Part shown: piece after piece, positions 48,603 through 60,397 of the stretch
Position numbering within the stretch: the first letter of the stretch is position 1
Layout: every line of letters starts with the position of its first letter
Position numbers and translations under genes: made by a program
The notes under the pieces: generated by a model
The model's database searches: none
Seen by the model: the letters and a program-made list of their open reading frames with translations, nothing else
Told to the model about the DNA's origin: nothing
Assembly (NCBI RefSeq): GCF_051020955.1
Contig: NC_135020.1
Span: forward strand, 2,428,501 to 2,492,500
DNA length: 64,000 bases
Direction: 5' to 3'
Source of the DNA: Megalopta genalis
Taxonomy: Eukaryota > Arthropoda > Insecta > Hymenoptera > Halictidae

Positions 48603-48943
48603 TTGTTCTTGTTGTTCTTGTTTTTGTTGTTCTTGTTGTTGTTGTTCTTGGCGTTGTGGTTCTTGTTGTTCCTGTTGTTGTTGTTGTTGTTGTTCTTGTT
48701 GTTCTTGTTGTTGTTGTTCATGTGGTTCTTGTTGTTGTTGCTCTTGCAGTTCTTGTTCTTGTTGTCCTTGTTGTTCTTTCTGTTCTTGTTGTTCTTGTTG
48801 ATGTTGTTGTTCTTGCTGTTCTTGTTGTAGTTGTTGTTTTTGTTGATCTTGTTGTTCTTGTTGTTCTTGTTGTTGTTCTTGTTGTTGCTGTTGTTCTTGC
48901 TGTTCTTGTTGTAGTTGTTGTTGTTGTCCTTGTTATTGTTGTA

Positions 48944-49273
48944 GTTCTTGTTGTTCTTGTTGTTCTTGTTGTTCTTGTTGTTCTTGTTGTTCTTGTTGTT
49001 CTTGTTGTTCTTGTTGTTCTTGTTGTTCTTGTTGTTCTTGTTGTTCTTGTTGTTCTTGTTGTTCTTGTTGTTCTTGTTGTTCTTGTTGTTCTTGTTGTTC
49101 TTGTTGTTCTTGTTGTTCTTGTTGTTCTTGTTGTTCTTGTTGTTCTTGTTGTTCTTGTTGTTCTTGTTGTTCTTGTTGTTCTTGTTGTTCTTGTTGTTCT
49201 TGTTGTTCTTGTTGTTCTTGTTGTTCTTGTTGTTCTTGTTGTTCTTGTTGTTCTTGTTGTTCTTGTTGTTCTT
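48944..49273. repeat. Uninterrupted run of about 36 consensus 9-mers
   Basis: GTTGTTCTT repeats without a single variant from the GTAG module to the GTTCGTGTT module. It is among the purest long runs in the window and sits in block B copy 1. Confidence 0.88.
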
Positions 49274-49790
49274 GTTGTTGTTCGTGTTGTTCTTGTTGTT
49301 GTTCTTGTTTTTGTTGTTCTTGTTGTTGTTGTTGTTCTTCCTGTTCTTGTTCTTGTTGTTCTTGTTGTTGTTGTTGTTCTTCCTGTTCTTGTTCTTGTTG
49401 TTCTTGTTGTTCTTGTTGTTCTTGTTGTTCTCGTTGTTCTCGTTGTTCTCTTTGCTCTCGTTGTTCTCGTTGTTCTCGTTGTTCTTGTTGTTCTTGTTGT
49501 TCTTGTTGTTCTTGTTGTTCTTGTTGTTCTTGTTGTTCTTGTTGTTCTTGTTGTTCTTGTTGTTCTTGTTGTTCTTGTTGTTCTTGTTGTTCTTGTTGTT
49601 CTTGTTGATCTTGTTGATCTTGTTGTTCTTGTTGTTCTTGTTGTTCTTGTTGTTCTTGTTGTTCTTGTTGTTCTTGTTGTTGTTGTTGTTCTTCTTGTTG
49701 TTGTTCTAGTTGTCCTTGTTGTTGTTGTTCTGGTTGTTCTTGTTGTTCTTGTTGTTCCGGTTGTTCTTGTTGTTCTTGTTGTTCTTGCTG

Positions 49791-49820
49791 TTCATGTTGT
49801 CTTGTTGTCCTTGTTGTTCT
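49791..49820. repeat. Truncated frame-slip island, left edge only
   Basis: This is a second copy of the truncated form near 46020, at the end of the first B copy, again followed by TTGCTTTTG. It causes another uncompensated change of phase. It is absent from the ends of B copies 2 and 3. Confidence 0.8.
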
Positions 49821-50529
49821 TGTTGTTCTTGTTGCTTTTGTTGCTCTTGTTGCTGTTGTTGTTCTTGTTGTTCTGGTTGTTGATGTTCTTGTTGTTCATG
49901 TTGTTGTTGATCTTGTTGTTCTTGTTGTTCTTGGTGTTCTTGTTGTTCTTGTTGTTCTAGTTGTTGTTGTTGTTGTTCTTGTTGTTGTTCTTGTTGTTCT
50001 TCTTGTTGTTCTTGTTGTTCTTGTTCTCCTTCTTGTTGTTCTTGTTGTTCTTCTTGTTGTTCTTGTTGTTGTTGTTGTTGTTCTTGTTGTTCTTGTTGTT
50101 CTTGTTGTTGTTGTTCACGTGGTTCTTGTTGTTGTTGCTCTTGCAGTTCTTGTTCTTGTTGTCCTTGTTGTTCTTTCTGTCCTTATTGTTCTTTCTGTTC
50201 TTGTTGTTCTTGTTGATGTTGTTGTTCTTGCTGTTCTTGTTGTAGTTGTTGTTTTTGTTGATCTTGTTGTTCTTGTTGTTCTTGTTGTTGTTCTTGTTGT
50301 TGCTGTTGTTCTTGCTGTTCTTGTTGTAGTTGTTGTTGTTGTCCTTGTTATTGTTGTAGTTCTTGTTGTTCTTGTTGTTCTTCTTGTTCTTGTTGTTCTT
50401 GTTGTTTTTGCTGTTCATGTTGTTCTTGTTGTTCTTCTTGTTGTTGTTCTAGTTGTCCTTGTTGTTCTTGTTGTTGTTGTCCTTGTTGTTCTTGTTGTGC
50501 TTGTTGTTCTTGTTGATATTGTTGTTCTT

Positions 50530-50578
<49 letters not shown>

Positions 50579-51072
50579 TTGTTCTTGTTGTTCTTGTTGT
50601 TGTTGTTCATGCGGTTCTTGTTGTTGTTGCTCTTGCTGTTCTTGTTCTTGTTGTCCTTGTTGTTCTTTCTGTTCTTGTTGTTCTTGTTGTTGTTGTTGTT
50701 GTTGTTCTTGCTGTTCTTGTTGTAGATGTTGTTTTTGTTGATCTTGTTGTTCTTGTTGTTCTTGTTGTTGTTCTTGTTGTTGTTGTTGTTGTTCTTGCTG
50801 TTCTTGTTGTAGTTGTTGTTGCTGTCCTTGTTATTGTTGTAGTTCTTGTTGTTCTTGTTGTTCTTGTTGTCCTTGTTGCTCTCGTTGTTCTCGTTGTTCT
50901 CGTTGTTCTCGTTGTTCTCGTTGTTCTCGTTGTTCTTGTTGTTCTTGTTGTTCTTGTTGTTCTTGTTGTTCTTGTTGTTCTTGTTGTTCTTGTTGTTCTT
51001 GTTGTTCTTGTTGTTCTTGTTGTTCTTGTTGTTCTTGTTGTTCTTGTTGTTCTTGTTGTTATTGTTGCTCTT

Positions 51073-51103
<31 letters not shown>

Positions 51104-51120
51104 TTCTTGCTGTTCATGTT

Positions 51121-51282
51121 GTCTTGTTGTCCTTGTTGTTCTTGTTGTTCTTGTTGTTCTTGTTGTTCTTGTTGTTCTTGTTGTTCTTGTTGTTCTTGTT
51201 CTAGTTGTTCTTGTTGTTGTTGTTCTGGTTGTTCTTGTTGTTCTTGTTGTTCCGGTTGTTCATGTTGTTGTTCTTGTTTTTT
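51121..51282. repeat. Frame-slip island, copy 10
   Basis: The poly-T lies 3776 bp after copy 9. The internal modules are the same as in B copy 1. Confidence 0.85.
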
Positions 51283-51837
51283 GATGTTGTTCTTATTTTT
51301 GTTGTTGTTTTTGTTGTTTTTCTTGCTGTTCTTGTTCTTGTTGATCTTGTTGTTCTTGTTGTTCTTGTTGTTCTTGTTGTTCTTGTTGTTCTTGTTGTTC
51401 TTGTTGTTCTTGTTGTTCTTGTTGTTCTTGTTGTTCTTGTTGTTCTTGTTGTTGTTGTTGTTCTTGTTGTTGTTCGTGTTGTTCTTGTTGTTGTTCTTGT
51501 TTTTGTTGTTCTTGTTGTTGTTGTTGTTCTTCCTGTTCTTGTTCTTGTTGTTCTTGTTGTTGTTGTTGTTGTTCTTCCTGTTCTTGTTCTTGTTGTTCTT
51601 GTTGTTCTTGTTGTTCTTGTTGTTCTCGTTGTTCTCGTTGTTCTCTTTGTTCTCGTTGTTCTCGTTGTTCTCGTTGTTCTTGTTGCTCTTTTTGTTCATG
51701 TGGTTCTTGTTGTTGTTGCTCTTGCTGTTCTTGTTCTTCTTGTCCTTGTTGTTCTTTCTGTTCTTGTTGTTCTTGTTGTTGTTGTTGTTGTTGTTGTTCT
51801 TGTTGTTCTTGTTGTTCTTGTTGATCTGGTTGTTCTT

Positions 51838-51868
<31 letters not shown>

Positions 51869-51882
51869 ATCTTGTTGTTCTT

Positions 51883-51972
51883 GTTGCTCTTGTTGCTCTT
51901 GTTGCTCTTGTTGCTCTTGTTGCTCTTGTTGCTCTTGTTGCTCTTGTTGCTCTTGTTGCTCTTGTTGCTCTT
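51883..51972. repeat. GCT-variant run, 10 units
   Basis: Block B copy 2, same number as copy 1. Confidence 0.9.
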
Positions 51973-52329
51973 GTTGTTCTTGTTGTTCTGGTTGTTGATG
52001 TTCTTGTTGTTCATGTTGTTGTTGTTCTTTTTGTTCTTGTTGTTGTTGTTGTTGTTGTTGTTGTTGCTGTTGTTGTTGTTGTTCTTGTTGTTGTTCTCGT
52101 TGTTCTCGTTGTTCTTGTTGTTCTCGTTGTTCTCGTTGTTCTCGTTGTTCTCGTTCTCGTTGTTCTCGTTGTTCTCGTTGTTCTCGTTGTTCTCGTTATT
52201 CTCGTTGTTCTTGTTGTTCTTGTTGTTCTTGTTGTTCTTGTTGTTCTTGTTGTTCTTGTTGTTCTTGTTGTTCTTGTTGTTCTTGTTGTTCTTGTTGCTC
52301 TTGTTGCTCTTGTTGTTCTTGTCGCTCTT

Positions 52330-52360
<31 letters not shown>

Positions 52361-52701
52361 TTGTTCTTGTTGTTCTTGTTTTTGTTGTTCTTGTTGTTGT
52401 TGTTCTTGGCGTTGTGGTTCTTGTTGTTCCTGTTGTTGTTGTTGTTGTTGTTCTTGTTGTTCTTGTTGTTGTTGTTCATGTGGTTCTTGTTGTTGTTGCT
52501 CTTGCAGTTCTTGTTCTTGTTGTCCTTGTTGTTCTTTCTGTTCTTGTTGTTCTTGTTGATGTTGTTGTTCTTGCTGTTCTTGTTGTAGTTGTTGTTTTTG
52601 TTGATCTTGTTGTTCTTGTTGTTCTTGTTGTTGTTCTTGTTGTTGCTGTTGTTCTTGCTGTTCTTGTTGTAGTTGTTGTTGTTGTCCTTGTTATTGTTGT
52701 A

Positions 52702-53024
52702 GTTCTTGTTGTTCTTGTTGTTCTTGTTGTTCTTGTTGTTCTTGTTGTTCTTGTTGTTCTTGTTGTTCTTGTTGTTCTTGTTGTTCTTGTTGTTCTTGTT
52801 GTTCTTGTTGTTCTTGTTGTTCTTGTTGTTCTTGTTGTTCTTGTTGTTCTTGTTGTTCTTGTTGTTCTTGTTGTTCTTGTTGTTCTTGTTGTTCTTGTTG
52901 TTCTTGTTGTTCTTGTTGTTCTTGTTGTTCTTGTTGTTCTTGTTGTTCTTGTTGTTCTTGTTGTTCTTGTTGTTCTTGTTGTTCTTGTTGTTCTTGTTGT
53001 TCTTGTTGTTCTTGTTGTTCTTGT
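52702..53024. repeat. Uninterrupted run of about 36 consensus 9-mers
   Basis: Counterpart in block B copy 2. It ends at a GTTATTGTTG variant that copy 1 does not have. Copies 3 and 4 have other modules in this position. Confidence 0.88.
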
Positions 53025-54033
53025 TGTTATTGTTGTTGTTCGTGTTGTTCTTGTTGTTGTTCTTGTTTTTGTTGTTCTTGTTGTTGTTGTTGTTCTTCCT
53101 GTTCTTGTTCTTGTTGTTCTTGTTGTTGTTGTTGTTCTTCCTGTTCTTGTTCTTGTTGTTCTTGTTGTTCTTGTTGTTCTCGTTGTTCTCGTTGTTCTCT
53201 TTGTTCTCGTTGTTCTCGTTGTTCTCGTTGTTCTTGTTGTTCTTGTTGTTCTTGTTGTTCTTGTTGTTCTTGTTGTTCTTGTTGTTCTTGTTGTTCTTGT
53301 TGTTCTTGTTGTTCTTGTTGTTCTTGTTGTTCTTGTTGTTCTTGTTGTTCTTGTTGTTCTTGTTGTTCTTGTTGTTCTGGTTGTTGATGTTCTTGTTGTT
53401 CATGTTGTTGTTGATCTTGTTGTTCTTGTTGTTCTTGGTGTTCTTGTTGTTCTTGTTGTTCTAGTTGTTGTTGTTGTTGTTCTTGTTGTTGTTCTTGTTG
53501 TTCTTCTTGTTGTTCTTGTTGTTCTTGTTCTCCTTCTTGTTGTTCTTGTTGTTCTTCTTGTTGTTCTTGTTGTTGTTGTTGTTGTTCTTGTTGTTCTTGT
53601 TGTTCTTGTTGTTGTTGTTCACGTGGTTCTTGTTGTTGTTGCTCTTGCAGTTCTTGTTCTTGTTGTCCTTGTTGTTCTTTCTGTCCTTATTGTTCTTTCT
53701 GTTCTTGTTGTCCTTGTTGATGTTGTTGTTCTTGCTGTTCTTGTTGTAGTTGTTGTTTTTGTTGATCTTGTTGTTCTTGTTGTTCTTGTTGTTGTTCTTG
53801 TTGTTGCTGTTGTTCTTGCTGTTCTTGTTGTAGTTGTTGTTGTTGTCCTTGTTATTGTTGTAGTTCTTGTTGTTCTTGTTGTTCTTCTTGTTCTTGTTGT
53901 TCTTGTTGTTTTTGCTGTTCATGTTGTTCTTGTTGTTCTTCTTGTTGTTGTTCTAGTTGTCCTTGTTGTTCTTGTTGTTGTTGTCCTTGTTGTTCTTGTT
54001 GTGCTTGTTGTTCTTGTTGATATTGTTGTTCTT

Positions 54034-54082
<49 letters not shown>

Positions 54083-54627
54083 TTGTTGTTCATGCGGTTC
54101 TTGTTGTTGTTGCTCTTGCTGTTCTTGTTCTTGTTGTCCTTGTTGTTCTTTCTGTTCTTGTTGTTCTTGTTGTTGTTGTTGTTGTTGTTCTTGCTGTTCT
54201 TGTTGTAGATGTTGTTTTTGTTGATCTTGTTGTTCTTGTTGTTCTTGTTGTTGTTCTTGTTGTTGTTGTTGTTGTTCTTGCTGTTCTTGTTGTAGTTGTT
54301 GTTGCTGTCCTTGTTATTGTTGTAGTTCTTGTTGTTCTTGTTGTTCTTGTTGTTCTTGTTGTTCTTGTTGTTCTTGTTGTTTTTGTTGATCTTGTTGTTC
54401 TTGTTGTTCTCGTTGTTCTTGTTGTTCTTGTTGCCCTTGTTGCTCTCGTTGTTCTCGTTGTTCTCGTTGTTCTCGTTGTTCTCGTTGTTCTTGTTGTTCT
54501 TGTTGTTCTTGTTGTTCTTGTTGTTCTTGTTGTTCTTGTTGTTCTTGTTGTTCTTGTTGTTCTTGTTGTTCTTGTTGTTCTTGTTGTTCTTGTTGTTCTT
54601 GTTGTTCTTGTTGTTATTGTTGCTCTT

Positions 54628-54658
<31 letters not shown>

Positions 54659-54676
54659 TTCTTGCTGTTCATGTTG

Positions 54677-54819
54677 TCTTGTTGTCCTTGTTGTTCTTGT
54701 TGTTCTTGTTGTTCTTGTTGTTCTTGTTGTTCTTGTTCTAGTTGTTCTTGTTGTTGTTGTTCTGGTTGTTCTTGTTGTTCTTGTTGTTCCGGTTGTTCAT
54801 GTTGTTGTGCTTGTTTTTT
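54677..54819. repeat. Frame-slip island, copy 11
   Basis: The poly-T lies 3537 bp after copy 10. It has TTGTGCTTG immediately before the poly-T, a variant shared only with copy 12. Confidence 0.85.
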
Positions 54820-55398
54820 GATGTTGTTCTTATTTTTGTTGTTGTTTTTGTTGTTTTTCTTGCTGTTCTTGTTCTTGTTGATCTTGTTGTTCTTGTTGTT
54901 CTTGTTGTTCTTGTTGTTCTTGTTGTTCTTGTTGTTCTTGTTGTTCTTGTTGTTCTTGTTGTTCTTGTTGTTCTTGTTGTTCTTGTTGTTCTTGTTGTTC
55001 TTGTTGTTCTTGTTGTTGTTGTTGTTCTTGTTGTTGTTCGTGTTGTTCTTGTTGTTGTTCTTGTTTTTGTTGTTCTTGTTGTTGTTGTTGCTCTTCCTGT
55101 TCTTGTTCTTGTTGTTCTTGTTGTTGTTGTTGTTCTTCCTGTTCTTGTTCTTGTTGTTCTTGTTGTTCTTGTTGTTCTTGTTGTTCTCGTTGTTCTCGTT
55201 GTTCTCTTTGTTCTCGTTGTTCTCGTTGTTCTCGTTGTTCTTGTTGCTCTTTTTGTTCATGTGGTTCTTGTTGTTGTTGCTCTTGCTGTTCTTGTTCTTC
55301 TTGTCCTTGTTGTTCTTTCTGTTCTTGTTGTTCTTGTTGTTGTTGTTGTTGTTGTTGTTCTTGTTGTTCTTGTTGTTCTTGTTGATCTTGTTGTTCTT

Positions 55399-55429
<31 letters not shown>

Positions 55430-55443
55430 ATCTTGTTGTTCTT

Positions 55444-55533
55444 GTTGCTCTTGTTGCTCTTGTTGCTCTTGTTGCTCTTGTTGCTCTTGTTGCTCTTGTT
55501 GCTCTTGTTGCTCTTGTTGCTCTTGTTGCTCTT
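55444..55533. repeat. GCT-variant run, 10 units
   Basis: Block B copy 3. Confidence 0.9.
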
Positions 55534-55899
55534 GTTGTTCTTGTTGTTCTGGTTGTTGATGTTCTTGTTGTTCATGTTGTTGTTGTTCTTTTTGTTCTTG
55601 TTGTTGTTGTTGTTGTTGTTGTTGTTGCTGTTGTTGTTGTTGTTCTTGTTGTTGTTCTCGTTGTTCTCGTTGTTCTTGTTGTTCTCGTTGTTCTCGTTGT
55701 TCTCGTTGTTCTCGTTCTCGTTGTTCTCGTTGTTCTCGTTGTTCTCGTTGTTCTCGTTATTCTCGTTGTTCTTGTTGTTCTTGTTGTTCTTGTTGTTCTT
55801 GTTGTTCTTGTTGTTCTTGTTGTTCTTGTTGTTCTTGTTGTTCTTGTTGTTCTTGTTGTTCTTGTTGCTCTTGTTGCTCTTGTTGTTCTTGTCGCTCTT

Positions 55900-55930
<31 letters not shown>

Positions 55931-57672
55931 TTGTTCTTGTTGTTCTTGTTTTTGTTGTTCTTGTTGTTGTTGTTCTTGGCGTTGTGGTTCTTGTTGTTCC
56001 TGTTGTTGTTGTTGTTGTTGTTGTTCTTGTTGTTCTTGTTGTTGTTGTTCATGTGGTTCTTGTTGTTGTTGCTCTTGCAGTTCTTGTTCTTGTTGTCCTT
56101 GTTGTTCTTTCTGTTCTTGTTGTTCTTGTTGATGTTGTTGTTCTTGCTGTTCTTGTTGTAGTTGTTGTTTTTGTTGATCTTGTTGTTCTTGTTGTTCTTG
56201 TTGTTGTTCTTGTTGTTGCTGTTGTTCTTGCTGTTCTTGTTGTAGTTGTTGTTGTTGTCCTTGTTATTGTTGTAGTTCTTGTTGTTCTTGTTGTTCTTGT
56301 TGTTCTTGTTGTTTTTGTTGATCTTGTTGTTCTTGTTGTTCTTGTTGTTCTTGTTGTTCTTGTTGTTTTTGTTGATCTTGTTGTTCTTGTTGTTCTTGTT
56401 GTTCTTGTTGTTCTTCTTGCTGTTCTGGTTGTCCTTGTTGTTCTTGTTATTCTTGTTGTTCTCGTTGTTCTCGTTGTTCTTGTTGTTCTTGTTGTTCTTG
56501 TTGTTCTTGTTGTTCTTGTTGTTCTTGTTGTTCTTGTTGTTCTTGTTGTTCTTGTTGTTCTTGTTGTTCTTGTTGTTCTTGTTGTTCTTGTTGTTCTTGT
56601 TGTTCTTGTTGTTCTTGTTGTTCTTGTTGTTCTTGTTGTTCTTGTTGTTCTTGTTGTTATTGTTGTTGTTCGTGTTGTTCTTGTTGTTGTTCTTGTTTTT
56701 GTTGTTCTTGTTGTTGTTGTTGTTCTTCCTGTTCTTGTTCTTGTTGTTCTTGTTGTTGTTGTTGTTCTTCCTGTTCTTGTTCTTGTTGTTCTTGTTGTTC
56801 TTGTTGTTCTCGTTGTTCTCGTTGTTCTCTTTGTTCTCGTTGTTCTCGTTGTTCTCGTTGTTCTTGTTGTTCTTGTTGTTCTTGTTGTTCTTGTTGTTCT
56901 TGTTGTTCTTGTTGTTCTTGTTGTTCTTGTTGTTCTTGTTGTTCTTGTTGTTCTTGTTGTTCTTGTTGTTCTTGTTGTTCTTGTTGTTCTTGTTGTTCTT
57001 GTTGTTCTTGTTGTTCTGGTTGTTGATGTTCTTGTTGTTCATGTTGTTGTTGATCTTGTTGTTCTTGTTGTTCTTGGTGTTCTTGTTGTTCTTGTTGTTC
57101 TAGTTGTTGTTGTTGTTGTTCTTGTTGTTGTTCTTGTTGTTCTTCTTGTTGTTCTTGTTGTTCTTGTTCTCCTTCTTGTTGTTCTTGTTGTTCTTCTTGT
57201 TGTTCTTGTTGTTGTTGTTGTTGTTCTTGTTGTTCTTGTTGTTCTTGTTGTTGTTGTTCACGTGGTTCTTGTTGTTGTTGCTCTTGCAGTTCTTGTTCTT
57301 GTTGTCCTTGTTGTTCTTTCTGTCCTTATTGTTCTTTCTGTTCTTGTTGTCCTTGTTGATGTTGTTGTTCTTGCTGTTCTTGTTGTAGTTGTTGTTTTTG
57401 TTGATCTTGTTGTTCTTGTTGTTCTTGTTGTTGTTCTTGTTGTTGCTGTTGTTCTTGCTGTTCTTGTTGTAGTTGTTGTTGTTGTCCTTGTTATTGTTGT
57501 AGTTCTTGTTGTTCTTGTTGTTCTTCTTGTTCTTGTTGTTCTTGTTGTTTTTGCTGTTCATGTTGTTCTTGTTGTTCTTCTTGTTGTTGTTCTAGTTGTC
57601 CTTGTTGTTCTTGTTGTTGTTGTCCTTGTTGTTCTTGTTGTGCTTGTTGTTCTTGTTGATATTGTTGTTCTT

Positions 57673-57721
<49 letters not shown>

Positions 57722-58266
57722 TTGTTGTTCATGCGGTTCTTGTTGTTGTTGCTCTTGCTGTTCTTGTTCTTGTTGTCCTTGTTGTTCTTTCTGTTCTTGT
57801 TGTTCTTGTTGTTGTTGTTGTTGTTGTTCTTGCTGTTCTTGTTGTAGATGTTGTTTTTGTTGATCTTGTTGTTCTTGTTGTTCTTGTTGTTGTTCTTGTT
57901 GTTGTTGTTGTTGTTCTTGCTGTTCTTGTTGTAGTTGTTGTTGCTGTCCTTGTTATTGTTGTAGTTCTTGTTGTTCTTGTTGTTCTTGTTGTTCTTGTTG
58001 TTCTTGTTGTTCTTGTTGTTTTTGTTGATCTTGTTGTTCTTGTTGTTCTCGTTGTTCTTGTTGTTCTTGTTGCCCTTGTTGCTCTCGTTGTTCTCGTTGT
58101 TCTCGTTGTTCTCGTTGTTCTCGTTGTTCTTGTTGTTCTTGTTGTTCTTGTTGTTCTTGTTGTTCTTGTTGTTCTTGTTGTTCTTGTTGTTCTTGTTGTT
58201 CTTGTTGTTCTTGTTGTTCTTGTTGTTCTTGTTGTTCTTGTTGTTCTTGTTGTTATTGTTGCTCTT

Positions 58267-58297
<31 letters not shown>

Positions 58298-58313
58298 TTC
58301 TTGCTGTTCATGT

Positions 58314-58458
58314 TGTCTTGTTGTCCTTGTTGTTCTTGTTGTTCTTGTTGTTCTTGTTGTTCTTGTTGTTCTTGTTCTAGTTGTTCTTGTTGTTGTTGTT
58401 CTGGTTGTTCTTGTTGTTCTTGTTGTTCCGGTTGTTCATGTTGTTGTGCTTGTTTTTT
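58314..58458. repeat. Frame-slip island, copy 12
   Basis: The poly-T lies 3639 bp after copy 11. The island carries the same TTGTGCTTG variant, supporting a recent duplication of B copies 3 and 4. Confidence 0.85.
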
Positions 58459-59019
58459 GATGTTGTTCTTATTTTTGTTGTTGTTTTTGTTGTTTTTCTT
58501 GCTGTTCTTGTTCTTGTTGATCTTGTTGTTCTTGTTGTTCTTGTTGTTCTTGTTGTTCTTGTTGTTCTTGTTGTTCTTGTTGTTCTTGTTGTTCTTGTTG
58601 TTCTTGTTGTTCTTGTTGTTCTTGTTGTTCTTGTTGTTGTTGTTGTTCTTGTTGTTGTTCGTGTTGTTCTTGTTGTTGTTCTTGTTTTTGTTGTTCTTGT
58701 TGTTGTTGTTGCTCTTCCTGTTCTTGTTCTTGTTGTTCTTGTTGTTGTTGTTGTTCTTCCTGTTCTTGTTCTTGTTGTTCTTGTTGTTCTTGTTGTTCTT
58801 GTTGTTCTCGTTGTTCTCGTTGTTCTCTTTGTTCTCGTTGTTCTCGTTGTTCTCGTTGTTCTTGTTGCTCTTTTTGTTCATGTGGTTCTTGTTGTTGTTG
58901 CTCTTGCTGTTCTTGTTCTTCTTGTCCTTGTTGTTCTTTCTGTTCTTGTTGTTCTTGTTGTTGTTGTTGTTGTTGTTGTTCTTGTTGTTCTTGTTGTTCT
59001 TGTTGATCTTGTTGTTCTT

Positions 59020-59050
<31 letters not shown>

Positions 59051-59064
59051 ATCTTGTTGTTCTT

Positions 59065-59145
59065 GTTGCTCTTGTTGCTCTTGTTGCTCTTGTTGCTCTT
59101 GTTGCTCTTGTTGCTCTTGTTGCTCTTGTTGCTCTTGTTGCTCTT
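59065..59145. repeat. GCT-variant run, 9 units
   Basis: Block B copy 4, one unit fewer than its sister copy 3. Confidence 0.9.
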
Positions 59146-59493
59146 GTTGTTCTTGTTGTTCTGGTTGTTGATGTTCTTGTTGTTCATGTTGTTGTTGTTC
59201 TTTTTGTTCTTGTTGTTGTTGTTGTTGTTGCTGTTGTTGTTGTTGTTCTTGTTGTTGTTCTCGTTGTTCTCGTTGTTCTTGTTGTTCTCGTTGTTCTCGT
59301 TGTTCTCGTTGTTCTCGTTCTCGTTGTTCTCGTTGTTCTCGTTGTTCTCGTTGTTCTCGTTATTCTCGTTGTTCTTGTTGTTCTTGTTGTTCTTGTTGTT
59401 CTTGTTGTTCTTGTTGTTCTTGTTGTTCTTGTTGTTCTTGTTGTTCTTGTTGTTCTTGTTGCTCTTGTTGCTCTTGTTGTTCTTGTCGCTCTT

Positions 59494-59524
<31 letters not shown>

Positions 59525-60366
59525 TTGTTCTTGTTGTTCTTGTTTTTGTTGTTCTTGTTGTTGTTGTTCTTGGCGTTGTGGTTCTTGTTGTTCCTGTTGT
59601 TGTTGTTGTTGTTGTTGTTCTTGTTGTTCTTGTTGTTGTTGTTCATGTGGTTCTTGTTGTTGTTGCTCTTGCAGTTCTTGTTCTTGTTGTCCTTGTTGTT
59701 CTTTCTGTTCTTGTTGTTCTTGTTGATGTTGTTGTTCTTGCTGTTCTTGTTGTAGTTGTTGTTTTTGTTGATCTTGTTGTTCTTGTTGTTCTTGTTGTTG
59801 TTCTTGTTGTTGCTGTTGTTCTTGCTGTTCTTGTTGTAGTTGTTGTTGTTGTCCTTGTTATTGTTGTAGTTCTTGTTGTTCTTGTTGTTCTTGTTGTTCT
59901 TGTTGTTCTTGTTGTTTTTGTTGATCTTGTTGTTCTTGTTGTTCTTGTTGTTCTTGTTGTTCTTGTTGTTTTTGTTGATCTTGTTGTTCTTGTTGTTCTT
60001 GTTGTTCTTGTTGTTCTTCTTGCTGTTCTGGTTGTCCTTGTTGTTCTTGTTATTCTTGTTGTTCTCGTTGTTCTCGTTGTTCTTGTTGTTCTTGTTGTTC
60101 TTGTTGTTCTTGTTGTTCTTGTTGTTCTTGTTGTTCTTGTTGTTCTTGTTGTTGTTGTTGTTCATGTTGTTCTTGTTGTTGTTGTTGTTGTTGTTCTTGC
60201 TGTTCTTGTTCTTGTTGCTCTTGTTGTTCTTGTTGTTCTTGTTGTTCCTGTTGTTCTTGTTGTTCTTGTTGTTGTTGTTGTTCTTGTTGTTGTTCGTGTT
60301 GTTCTTGTTGTTGTTCTTGTTTTTGTTGTTCTTGTTGTTGTTGTTGTTCTTCCTGTTCTTGTTCTT

Positions 60367-60397
<31 letters not shown>

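Larger units (their letters stand above)
46178..49956. repeat. Higher-order block B, copy 1
   Basis: The unit begins at CTAG plus GTT-run and TTCTCCTTC. It continues with CACGTGG, a D-like segment (46673), a slip island (47345-47506), a ten-unit GCT run, a CTC array, CTTGGCG, and a pure 9-mer run of about 36 units, and ends with a truncated island near 49800. The next copy starts 3779 bp later. This copy alone has the TTGTCCTTG/CCGG tail near 49.70-49.82 kb. Confidence 0.9.
49957..53460. repeat. Higher-order block B, copy 2
   Basis: Copy 2 follows copy 1 landmark by landmark, including the CACGTGG, TTGATATTG and TGTGCTTG variants and the long pure 9-mer run. It differs by a GATCTGGTTG variant near 51.83 kb, a slightly shorter plain run after the island, and absence of the truncated-island tail. 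It is 3504 bp long, a multiple of three. Confidence 0.9.
53461..57099. repeat. Higher-order block B, copy 3
   Basis: Copy 3 has the B landmark order but two changes shared with copy 4: TTGCCCTTG near 54.43 kb and TTGTGCTTG just before the poly-T near 54.81 kb. The pure 9-mer run of copies 1 and 2 is replaced near 56.3-56.47 kb by TTTTTGTTGATC and TTCTTCTTGCTG modules otherwise typical of block A. Confidence 0.9.
57100..60130. repeat. Higher-order block B, copy 4 (right end diverges)
   Basis: CTAG and island landmarks lie 3639 bp after those of copy 3. The TTGCCCTTG and TTGTGCTTG variants are shared with copy 3, so these two are sister copies. The GCT run has nine units instead of ten. From about 60130 the order switches to a block A-like segment with GTTCATG and GCTGTTC. 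Confidence 0.88.

Noticed and set aside
47070..48830. + strand Leu/Phe frames of up to about 600 codons that look like membrane proteins
   Set aside because: TTG and TTC triplets give endless Leu and Phe without loops, charges or topology, and the frames end wherever CTAG or GTAG modules occur.
53461..57099. Each - strand ATG-to-stop frame as a separate gene
   Set aside because: Starts and stops fall in repeated modules (CAT and CTA variants), so the frames are copies of the same repeat rather than distinct genes. There are no intergenic signals and no domain content.
46178..60130. Mobile element or retrotransposon with 3.6-kb period
   Set aside because: There are no terminal repeats, target-site duplications, reverse transcriptase or transposase reading frames. 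The period reflects tandem duplication of satellite sub-blocks.
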